From Synechococcales cyanobacterium PMM_0003 (GTDB lineage: Bacteria > Cyanobacteriota > Cyanobacteriia > Pseudanabaenales > Pseudanabaenaceae): a stretch of DNA of 12,115 bases. The stretch is from NCBI GenBank assembly GCA_949128015.1, contig CASBRC010000436.1, positions 1 to 12,115 of the forward strand, read 5' to 3'. The notes under the pieces are model-generated. The model had not been told where the DNA came from. It saw nothing but the letters and a program-made list of their open reading frames with translations, and ran no database searches. Numbering within the stretch: the stretch's first letter is position 1; each line of letters starts with the position of its first letter. This document shows, piece after piece, positions 6,468 to 12,115 of the stretch. The translations under genes were made by a program, and so were the position numbers.

Positions 6468-7358
6468 TTAACGTAAATTTTCGGTGCGTGTACCGATATC
6501 GAGAAACTGAATTAGCTTCACTGGATCAGCATTAAACATAAAGGCTTTAGCATCAGATGTAACTTTATAGCCTTCTTTTTCAGCAGCTTTTTGAGCAGCA
6601 TAGGGCAGAGGACTAGATAGATCAAACATTAGACGCGCATAAGGGTCGCTTAATACGTCCGCCGTATTGGGAAAAGACACAGGTTGGGTATATTCGGCGG
6701 AAAGGTGAATGTTATAAAGCAGAACCGAGCCATCAGAGGTACTCAATTTTTTGAGATTTATCGCTTCTTCGGTCGGATCACCATCCGTAGACTCACCATC
6801 GGTAATATTGATGATCGTCGGTGGATAGCTGTTGGGATGTTTGTCGATCCATTCCTCCAGCAAAATTCGCGCCATTGCAAATACACTACACATAGCTGTT
6901 CCACCACTGGCGATCGGCTTAAACCAAATCGGAAAGTCATTGTAGACTTCAACCAAACCACCCATACCATCAGGTAGTTTTTGAGCGCGTTTTTCCAATT
7001 CAGTAGGATTTTCGTATATTTTACCAATTGGTGCGATCGCATTTTCTCCAGCCAACCCATTCAGCGCTGAGGAAACCTCACTGTTGTAACCAATTACGCC
7101 AACATCAAAATAATCGTAAATTTCGTTCCCCTTGACACATCTTTGCCCAAGGGAGTCCAACAAACGATTTACCGCATCAGCAACAGCTTGTGCTTTTTGG
7201 ATCGGTTCATTAGTTTTATGTAAACTTGCATTTGCTCCTTTAGTTGTCCCTTTACTAGCACTGTCATTAGAAAATGCATCCGCCATCGATCCAGATTGAT
7301 CGATCAGGAATAGGAAACAACTAGGTTGACGACGACTGATCTCTGCTGAGTAAGGCAT
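6468..7358 (-). CDS. von Willebrand factor A (VWA) domain protein
   Basis: 296 residues, soluble, essentially one VWA domain. Strand 1 and the metal site are CFLFLIDQSGSMAD, with MIDAS residues Asp20, Ser22 and Ser24. Thr154 lies in IASGGTAMCS and Asp187 in INITDGESTDGD, so the metal site is complete. A Ser/Gly/Lys-rich insertion (about 29-50) follows the first motif. The C-terminal part (about 225-296) carries the final strands and helices. Such intracellular bacterial VWA proteins act as metal-dependent adhesion or assembly modules, often with MoxR ATPases, kinases or phosphatases; no ATPase is nearby. It is transcribed divergently from the cyclase, with a repeat element between. The ATG at 7358 gives the family-like start MPYSAEISRRQPS; the ribosome site is weak. 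Confidence 0.9.
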   Translation of the reverse strand: MPYSAEISRRQPSCFLFLIDQSGSMADAFSNDSASKGTTKGANASLHKTNEPIQKAQAVADAVNRLLDSLGQRCVKGNEIYDYFDVGVIGYNSEVSSALNGLAGENAIAPIGKIYENPTELEKRAQKLPDGMGGLVEVYNDFPIWFKPIASGGTAMCSVFAMARILLEEWIDKHPNSYPPTIINITDGESTDGDPTEEAINLKKLSTSDGSVLLYNIHLSAEYTQPVSFPNTADVLSDPYARLMFDLSSPLPYAAQKAAEKEGYKVTSDAKAFMFNADPVKLIQFLDIGTRTENLR

Positions 7359-7494
7359 ATTGAACTTACCCGATTCCTTATTTTTAGATATGTCTCAAGA
7401 ATTAAACTTAGTCTACCAAAGGTAAGCTCAATAAAAAACGTCCTGATCGAAATTCAGCTATTTAACTTATCAGCTATTTTACTTACGACTAGTA

Positions 7495-7604
7495 AGCCTT
7501 ACAGCGCAAGGCGCTGCCATAAAACCCAGATAATTTTTTGAAAGTGCCGCGAAGCGGCACTTTCAAAAAATTATCTGGATCACTTAAACCATCAATAGGC
7601 TGTA
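7495..7604. repeat. Dispersed palindromic repeat, copy 2 (25-bp perfect hairpin, GAA loop)
   Basis: Same orientation as copy 1. Arms 7526-7550 and 7554-7578 pair perfectly around GAA, with GCGAAGC at 7549-7555. The conserved flanks are CATAAAACCC (7518-7527) and CAATAGGCTGTA (7593-7604). A small extra hairpin, CAGCGC-AAG-GCGCTG, lies at 7502-7516 and is decayed in copy 1. This copy lies between two divergent genes, so it does not terminate either of them. Confidence 0.85.
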
Positions 7605-7635
7605 TGGCGTTTGTTTCTACTCTATTAGTCGTTAT

Positions 7636-7680
7636 GATATTTAGAATGGATGGCTCAAAGCTTCACCTATTCTAAATATC
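7636..7680 (+). promoter_or_regulatory. 12-bp inverted repeat just upstream of the adenylate cyclase
   Basis: GATATTTAGAAT (7636-7647) and its exact complement ATTCTAAATATC (7669-7680) are separated by 21 nt that contain AAGCTT. The right half ends 19 nt before the cyclase ATG. It could be an operator or a leader hairpin that affects translation. No regulator can be named. Confidence 0.4.
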
Positions 7681-7699
7681 GTTATACAGTTCTTAACTT

Positions 7700-9190
7700 A
7701 TGCAATCTGTAAATCTCAAAAAGATACTGCTAAAAAGAGAAATACTATCCTTATTGAGAGGGTTTGTTACTAAACTCACTGTTCCAATTGTAATTCAAGA
7801 TCGAGAAGGGAAAGTTTTGGTTGCAGATTTAGGCTTAGATGCGACAACCAGCATTCAACACAGTCTAGAAAGTAGTGATAATCAGATTGTCAATGAAGAC
7901 TTGAGCAAAGGTTTTACTAAAGTCCCGATAATAATTAGTGATGAAATATTAGGGTGGGTAATCGGGAATGAACAAGTTGAGCAAGTTGCTAATTTTTTGA
8001 GCTACTTAGCCAAACGAGAATTTGAGCAGAAAATGTTGGCGGCTGATGCTTTGGATAAATATCGTGAGATTAACCTTCTCTATACGATCGCTAGTAAAAT
8101 GTCAACCTGTTTAGATGTCAAGGAAATTGGATCTCTTGTAATTGAAGAGGCTAGTCGCTTAATCACCTGTACTAGTGCATCGGTGATGTTATACAGTCTA
8201 GAAACTGATTGCTTAGAAATCGTATCGGCTGGAGGCACTGCTGAGCAGGTTAGTAGTTTACAAGTTCCTGCTAATAAAGGAATTGCTGGTCATGTATTCA
8301 CTACAGGTAAACCTGAGTTAATTAATGATGCGACTAAAGATCCTCGCTATATCATCAATGAGAATGAATGCTATGCAATAATCTGTGCGCCGATTTTGAC
8401 TAAAGATAGAACTATTGGCGTGATCAATATCAGTAATGCTGAGCCTATAAGCTATACATCTCAGGATCTTAAGCTGTTTACATCCATTGTTACTCAAGCT
8501 TCTGGAGCAATTGAGAATGCAATTCTCCATGAGAATAAATTGCGAGAGCAGAGAATCAAAAATAATTTAGAACGTTATCTATCACCACAGGTGGCTCAGG
8601 CAGTCATTAATGAGAAAGAAGAAGTATCACTAACTACCAGTAAACGCAAAATTGCGATGTTGTTTTCCGATATTCGGAATTTTACGACTAAGTGCGAAGA
8701 GCTAGAGCCAGAGCAGCTTGTTGCTTATTTAAATGAATATTTTACGCAGATGGTAGATGTGATTTTCAATCATCAGGGCACGGTGAACAAGTTTGTCGGC
8801 GATATGATTGTGGCGATGTTTGGCGCACCTTCTGCGATCGCAGATCGTGAGTATTGGGCGATCGCATCGGCAATTAATATGCAAAAGCGGATCAAAAATT
8901 TGCAGATTGACTGGATTCGCGAGAATTTTATTACAGGGATTGGGATTAGTTCTGGAGATGTGATTGTCGGCAATATCGGCTCGCCGCAACATATGGACTA
9001 CACTGCGATCGGTGATGAGATGAATATTGCATCTCGCTTACAGGGATTGGCAAAGGGCGGGCAGATTTTAGTCACGCGCAGTGTTTATGAAGCCACGCAA
9101 TCTAATTTTAAATTTCGAGAGTTTGGGACTTTACCTATCAAAGGGAAAAAGAATCTAGTAGAAATTTTTGAGGTGATTTATGAGGATTAG
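7700..9190 (+). CDS. GAF-domain class III adenylate cyclase
   Basis: 496 residues, soluble. Residues 1-110 form an N-terminal sensor-like region I cannot name (TVPIVIQDREGKVLVADLG then VPIIISDEILGWVIG, a PAS/GAF-like strand pattern). A coiled segment leads to a GAF domain at about 125-275 (EINLLYTIASKMS, ANKGIAGHVFTTGKPELIND, CAPILTKDRTIGVINI). A linker with LERYLSPQVAQAVI (290-303) precedes the class III cyclase domain (about 313-494). Metal-binding Asp324 (FSDIRNFT) and Asp368 (KFVGDMIVAMFGAP), adenine-specifying Lys364 and Thr435 (DYTAIGD), and the transition-state residues Asn442 and Arg446 (MNIASR) are all present. It should therefore be active and make cAMP, not cGMP, controlled by a small-molecule or redox ligand on the GAF domain. 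It heads the receiver-VWA-FHA cluster, 126 nt before the receiver. Confidence 0.95.
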   Translation: MQSVNLKKILLKREILSLLRGFVTKLTVPIVIQDREGKVLVADLGLDATTSIQHSLESSDNQIVNEDLSKGFTKVPIIISDEILGWVIGNEQVEQVANFLSYLAKREFEQKMLAADALDKYREINLLYTIASKMSTCLDVKEIGSLVIEEASRLITCTSASVMLYSLETDCLEIVSAGGTAEQVSSLQVPANKGIAGHVFTTGKPELINDATKDPRYIINENECYAIICAPILTKDRTIGVINISNAEPISYTSQDLKLFTSIVTQASGAIENAILHENKLREQRIKNNLERYLSPQVAQAVINEKEEVSLTTSKRKIAMLFSDIRNFTTKCEELEPEQLVAYLNEYFTQMVDVIFNHQGTVNKFVGDMIVAMFGAPSAIADREYWAIASAINMQKRIKNLQIDWIRENFITGIGISSGDVIVGNIGSPQHMDYTAIGDEMNIASRLQGLAKGGQILVTRSVYEATQSNFKFREFGTLPIKGKKNLVEIFEVIYED

Positions 9191-9223
9191 AAAAAGTGTT
9201 GCAAAGCAATGTTATACCAGATT

Positions 9224-9269
9224 ATTTTTGAGCGCTTTGCACTGTAAATTTTTGAGCGCTTTGCACTGT
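9224..9269 (+). repeat. Two direct repeats of 22 nt, 24-nt period, upstream of the receiver gene
   Basis: Identical 22-nt units occupy 9224-9245 and 9248-9269, each containing GAGCGCTTTGCACTGT. They end 47 nt before the receiver ATG. GCTTTGC is complementary to GCAAAGC at 9201-9207, so alternative hairpins are possible. The unit resembles the left flank of dispersed repeat copy 1 (CGCTTTGC..TGTCA at 685-699). It could be a regulator site or a repeat remnant; a weak TTGCAC/TTAAAT promoter (9261/9284) overlaps the second unit. Confidence 0.6.
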
Positions 9270-9316
9270 CAAGAAGTGATACATTAAATTATTAGATACA
9301 TCGCAAAGGCTTAAAG

Positions 9317-9700
9317 ATGAGCAAAAAGCTATTAATTGTTGATGATGAGCCGCATATACGTTTACTGCTAGAGCAGACCTTAGAAGAGCTAGAAGATCAA
9401 GACGTACAGATAATAACTGCCACTAACGGTTTAGAAGCTCTGGAGACGATTCAGCGTGAAAAGCCCAATTTAGTCTTCTTAGACGTAATGATGCCAAAGA
9501 TGAATGGCTACGATGTCTGCGAAAAAGTCAAAGCTGATAGTAGCTTGAATGACGTATACATCATTATGCTGACCGCTAAGGGGCAAGAATTTGATCGCAG
9601 TCGGGGCAAAGATGTGGGAGCAGATATTTATATGACTAAACCCTTTGACCCTGATGAAATCTTAGAAAAGTCCTGTCAAATATTAGGCGTAGAGATTTAA
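9317..9700 (+). CDS. Stand-alone response regulator receiver (CheY-like)
   Basis: 127 residues, one complete receiver domain and no output domain. The acidic pocket is Asp9-Asp10 (LLIVDDEPHIR), the phospho-acceptor is Asp56 (LVFLDVMMPKMNGYDV), the switch Thr is Thr86 (MLTAKG), and the conserved Lys is Lys108 (MTKPFDPDEIL). It therefore signals by protein contact once phosphorylated, or works as a phosphorelay shuttle; no histidine kinase is in view. Its TAA stop is followed directly by the ATG of the VWA gene, which points to translational coupling and a shared pathway. Confidence 0.95.
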   Translation: MSKKLLIVDDEPHIRLLLEQTLEELEDQDVQIITATNGLEALETIQREKPNLVFLDVMMPKMNGYDVCEKVKADSSLNDVYIIMLTAKGQEFDRSRGKDVGADIYMTKPFDPDEILEKSCQILGVEI

Positions 9701-10999
9701 ATGAGCGTAAATTTGACCTGTAAATTAAGCGATCGCAGTCTCGATCGCACCCAAAGTAGTAGTCAACGTCAATTAGCGATCGCAATATCAGCTAATGCTG
9801 CTTTTGATGGCAATAATGCACCGCTCAATTTGTGCCTTGTCTTAGATCACAGCGGCTCAATGGGAGGACAACCCCTTGATACAGTCAAACGGGCTGCTCG
9901 CGATTTAGTTGACTGCATGTATCCGCAGGATCGAATTAGCGTAGTTGGCTTTGACCACAAAGCCCATGTAGTCGTCGAAAATCAACCCGTTGACCGTATT
10001 GAGTCGATCAAAGCCAAGATTCAATCACTCAAAGCCTCAGGTGGTACTTGTATTGATGATGGCATTAAGCTGGGCTTACAGGAGACTAGTAAGGGCAAAG
10101 ATGGCACAGTGAGCCAAATTTTTGTGCTGACCGATGGTGAAAATGAGCATGGTGATAATGAGCGTTGCTTTCAGTTTTCGCGTTTAGCTACTGAATACAA
10201 CATGACCCTGCACAGCCTCGGTTTTGGTGATAGTTGGAATCAGGATGTACTGGAACGCATTGCTGATGCTGGCGGCGGTGCGATGGCATATATTGCTTCT
10301 CCTGAAGCAGCAGGTGAAGAATTTCAGAAATTATTAAAACGTGTCCAAGCGATCGGGCTAACCAATGCCCATTTGATCTTGCAACTTGCCCCCCATGTCA
10401 GGCTAGCTGAGTTAAAGCCGATCGCCCAAGTTGCGCCTGACACGATCGAGTTAGCCTATCAAACTGAGGGTGATGCGATTATTGTGCGGCTTGGTGATTT
10501 GATGACAGACGTAGAAAGAGTAGTGCTATTTAATCTTTATATCAGCCCTGCTAGTTATATTGCCGAATATCCTACTAGCTCAGAAATTCCGATTTTGACA
10601 GTCCAAGTCCGTTACGATATTCCCTCTCTAGCACAGATTAATTCGCTGTCATCACCAGCGCCTGTTACGGCTGAGCTAGTCCAAGACTTTGTACCACAGG
10701 TCAATCCGCAGGTGCAAAATCATTTGTTAGCTTTAGCCAAATATCGTCAAACGCAACTTGCCGAACAAAAATTGCAACAGGGCGATCGCGCTGGGGCGGC
10801 GACAATGTTACAATCGGCTGCTAAAACCGCTTTGCAAATGGGAGACGAAAATGCCTCGACGATCTTGCAAAATAATGCAACTCGTCTGCAAACAGGTACG
10901 ACTTTAAGCGAAGCCGATCGCAAAAAAACACGTATCGCTTCTAAAACTGTATTGCAACCACCTACAAATCCTTCTACAGATCCTTCTACAAATCTTTAA
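9701..10999 (+). CDS. VWA domain protein with C-terminal Thr/Pro-rich tail
   Basis: 432 residues, no signal peptide or membrane segment. The VWA domain (about 41-215) has a full metal site: Asp49, Ser51 and Ser53 in LVLDHSGSMGG, Thr116 in ASGGTCIDDG, Asp145 in FVLTDGENEHGD. A beta-rich region follows (about 222-306), then helices (about 335-395, HLLALAKYRQTQLAEQKLQQ) typical of the C-terminal part of this COG2304-like group. The end, LSEADRKKTRIASKTVLQ (402-419) plus TNPSTDPSTNL, is rich in threonine and basic residues. It could be phosphorylated and bound by the FHA protein encoded next; that is inference. It starts on the base after the receiver stop. There is no strong Shine-Dalgarno, consistent with coupling. 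Confidence 0.93.
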   Translation: MSVNLTCKLSDRSLDRTQSSSQRQLAIAISANAAFDGNNAPLNLCLVLDHSGSMGGQPLDTVKRAARDLVDCMYPQDRISVVGFDHKAHVVVENQPVDRIESIKAKIQSLKASGGTCIDDGIKLGLQETSKGKDGTVSQIFVLTDGENEHGDNERCFQFSRLATEYNMTLHSLGFGDSWNQDVLERIADAGGGAMAYIASPEAAGEEFQKLLKRVQAIGLTNAHLILQLAPHVRLAELKPIAQVAPDTIELAYQTEGDAIIVRLGDLMTDVERVVLFNLYISPASYIAEYPTSSEIPILTVQVRYDIPSLAQINSLSSPAPVTAELVQDFVPQVNPQVQNHLLALAKYRQTQLAEQKLQQGDRAGAATMLQSAAKTALQMGDENASTILQNNATRLQTGTTLSEADRKKTRIASKTVLQPPTNPSTDPSTNL

Positions 11000-11053
11000 A
11001 AGTTGCAAAGCACCGCTATCAAGAATTTACTAACTGAACATTAAGTTGCTCTT

Positions 11054-11899
11054 ATGATTACCTGTCCTAATTGCGCTCATGCCAACCCTGACGGAGCCGT
11101 AAACTGCGAAGCCTGCTTTACGCCATTACCGATTGTCAAAAATATTCAATGTCCTAATTGCCATGCAACGGTGTTATCAGATGCTAAATTTTGTGGGCAT
11201 TGTGGTTTTAATCTGAGTGGATCAACTGCGGTCAACTCGCTTTCAAATACTGGTGCTAATACTGGTGCTAATACTAATTCTGAAAATGAGATCGAGTTGT
11301 CTATCGATCCATCCACTGAAATTTTTCCTGTACAACCTATTCCCATCGCTATGTCAAACATTTTGCCTGATGAGCCAACCGAAGGTGATTCTGCTGAAAA
11401 TTTAGCTGCAAATCCCTTCGCTGAAGTAACTACTCCTAAGTTCACCGATATCGAAAATTTGCTTGCAGCAGAGGCAAATAATCCACCTGTGACTGAATCT
11501 GTGGAGCCATCTGTGCAGGAGCCGATCAAGACACCCGTACCAATGAGTATCAAAACTCAGTTACAGCAATTTGCTGCTTCTTTATTGCATGTCCAAACTA
11601 ATCTCAATATCGAAATACCTGCCCATTTACCAGTCGTGCATATTGGTAAACCAAACACGGTGATTCCTCCTGATATTGATGTGTCTGGGTTCCCAGATTC
11701 AGATATTGTTTCGCGCATTCATGCAGATATTCGGGCTGAGGGTGGTTCTTTCTATTTTGAGGATACGGGTAGCTCTAACGGTACTTATGTCAATAATCTA
11801 CCTCTACCTGCGGGGAATCGGCACAAGCTGAGGGCTGGCGATCGCATTTCGCTCGGCAAAGGGGACAAAGTTAGCTTTGTATTTCAACTTAGTTCTTAA
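11054..11899 (+). CDS. Double zinc-ribbon, linker, FHA domain protein
   Basis: 281 residues. Two zinc ribbons open the protein: Cys4, Cys7, Cys18, Cys21 (CPNCAHANPDGAVNCEAC) and Cys33, Cys36, Cys47, Cys50 (CPNCHATVLSDAKFCGHC). A disordered Pro/Glu/Thr/Asn-rich linker with a GANT repeat runs from about 55 to 165. The FHA domain (about 188-280) has the key residues: Gly198 (HIGKPN), Ser220 and His223 (VSRIHADI), Asn242-Gly243-Thr244 (SSNGTYVN). The usual GR is GK here, which is tolerated in some families. FHA domains bind phosphothreonine, so this is a reader or scaffold for a Ser/Thr kinase. It lies 54 nt after the VWA gene in the same direction. Its stop codon lies inside the stem of the following hairpin. 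Confidence 0.95.
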   Translation: MITCPNCAHANPDGAVNCEACFTPLPIVKNIQCPNCHATVLSDAKFCGHCGFNLSGSTAVNSLSNTGANTGANTNSENEIELSIDPSTEIFPVQPIPIAMSNILPDEPTEGDSAENLAANPFAEVTTPKFTDIENLLAAEANNPPVTESVEPSVQEPIKTPVPMSIKTQLQQFAASLLHVQTNLNIEIPAHLPVVHIGKPNTVIPPDIDVSGFPDSDIVSRIHADIRAEGGSFYFEDTGSSNGTYVNNLPLPAGNRHKLRAGDRISLGKGDKVSFVFQLSS

Positions 11900-11938
11900 A
11901 GAAAGGGACGCTTCGCGTCCCTTTCTTTAAGAACTAAG
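11888..11938 (+). terminator. 24-bp perfect hairpin overlapping the end of the FHA gene
   Basis: Arms 11888-11911 and 11915-11938 pair perfectly around a TTC loop (GAA on the other strand, giving GCGAAGC). The last codons and the TAA of the FHA gene lie in the left arm. GGGACGC forms the GC core and CTTTCTTTAA follows in the right arm, so termination on the plus strand is likely. Confidence 0.75.
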
Positions 11939-12115
11939 GATATTTCCAAGAAAGAAAATACCCTGTAAAACGCGCATATCGGACTTACCCTCTTTAATTC
12001 CCCCTTGGAAAGGGGGAAGACCAGAAATCTTGTTCCCTCCCCTTTGCACTACCGTGTACACACAAGTCTCAAACCTAGCCAAGTCAATGCCAATCCGCCC
12101 CCTAGCCCCCAATTC
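11939..12115. repeat. C/G-tract intergenic sequence, probable start of a dispersed cyanobacterial repeat
   Basis: Contains a 9-bp hairpin TTCCCCCTT-GGA-AAGGGGGAA (11998-12018), the palindrome GTGTACAC (12053-12060), and then CCCCCTAGCCCCCAATTC at the edge. C5/G5 blocks of the CCCCCTAGCCCCCAATT type are frequent dispersed intergenic sequences in cyanobacterial genomes; this is recalled and not searched. A 61-codon minus-strand frame over it has repeat-like composition and is not called. Confidence 0.45.

Noticed and set aside
11146..11553. 135-codon minus-strand frame opposite the FHA gene
   Set aside because: Antisense shadow of the disordered linker; the plus-strand frame has clear zinc-ribbon and FHA motifs.
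11927..12112. 61-codon minus-strand frame (MGARGRIGIDLARFE...)
   Set aside because: Lies over a hairpin and C/G-block repeat sequence; composition reflects the repeat, no ribosome site, and it runs into the FHA-gene hairpin.

Overview
The window looks like chromosomal DNA of a filamentous or unicellular cyanobacterium. The octamer GCGATCGC (HIP1, the cyanobacterial over-represented palindrome) occurs about 18 times in 12.1 kb. The gene set (EamA permease, J-domain/pentapeptide fusion, GAF-adenylate cyclase, zinc-ribbon-FHA protein) is also typical of that phylum. A Pseudanabaena-like genome is my best guess, but this rests on general style and not on a search. No rRNA, tRNA, CRISPR array or transposase gene was seen.

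Layout. At the left edge, on the minus strand, is the N-terminal piece of a CHAT (caspase-like) protease-type protein (249 to <1). It is preceded by a small Trypco1-like gene (654-304), and the two probably form an operon of the biological-conflict type. Upstream of these is the histone-like protein HU (1131-832), with a textbook terminator. A non-coding divergent region (1132-1605) separates HU from a plus-strand pair, an EamA/DMT permease (1606-2691) and a GT-B glycosyltransferase-like protein (2702-3775). Next are a J-domain/Q-rich/pentapeptide-repeat fusion (3940-4848), a 0.6-kb AT-rich gap, and an RlpA-like double-psi beta-barrel protein (5527-6357). A minus-strand VWA protein (7358-6468) converges on rlpA.

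The right part is a plus-strand signalling cluster. It holds a GAF-class III adenylate cyclase (7700-9190), a stand-alone receiver (9317-9700), a VWA protein that starts on the base after the receiver's stop codon (9701-10999), and a double zinc-ribbon-FHA protein (11054-11899). The logic suggested is a cAMP/phosphorelay input feeding VWA and FHA phosphothreonine-dependent scaffolding. The matching Ser/Thr kinase or PP2C phosphatase is not in the window and may lie downstream.

The most unusual non-coding feature is a set of seven perfect long hairpins (stems 15-27 bp) in the gene spacers, every one with a loop of exactly 3 nt. Two of them (around 707-757 and 7526-7578) belong to one dispersed repeat of about 105 bp with conserved flanks. 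Their stems differ at four positions, and each change is compensated on the opposite arm. One of these copies lies between divergent genes, so it cannot be a simple terminator.
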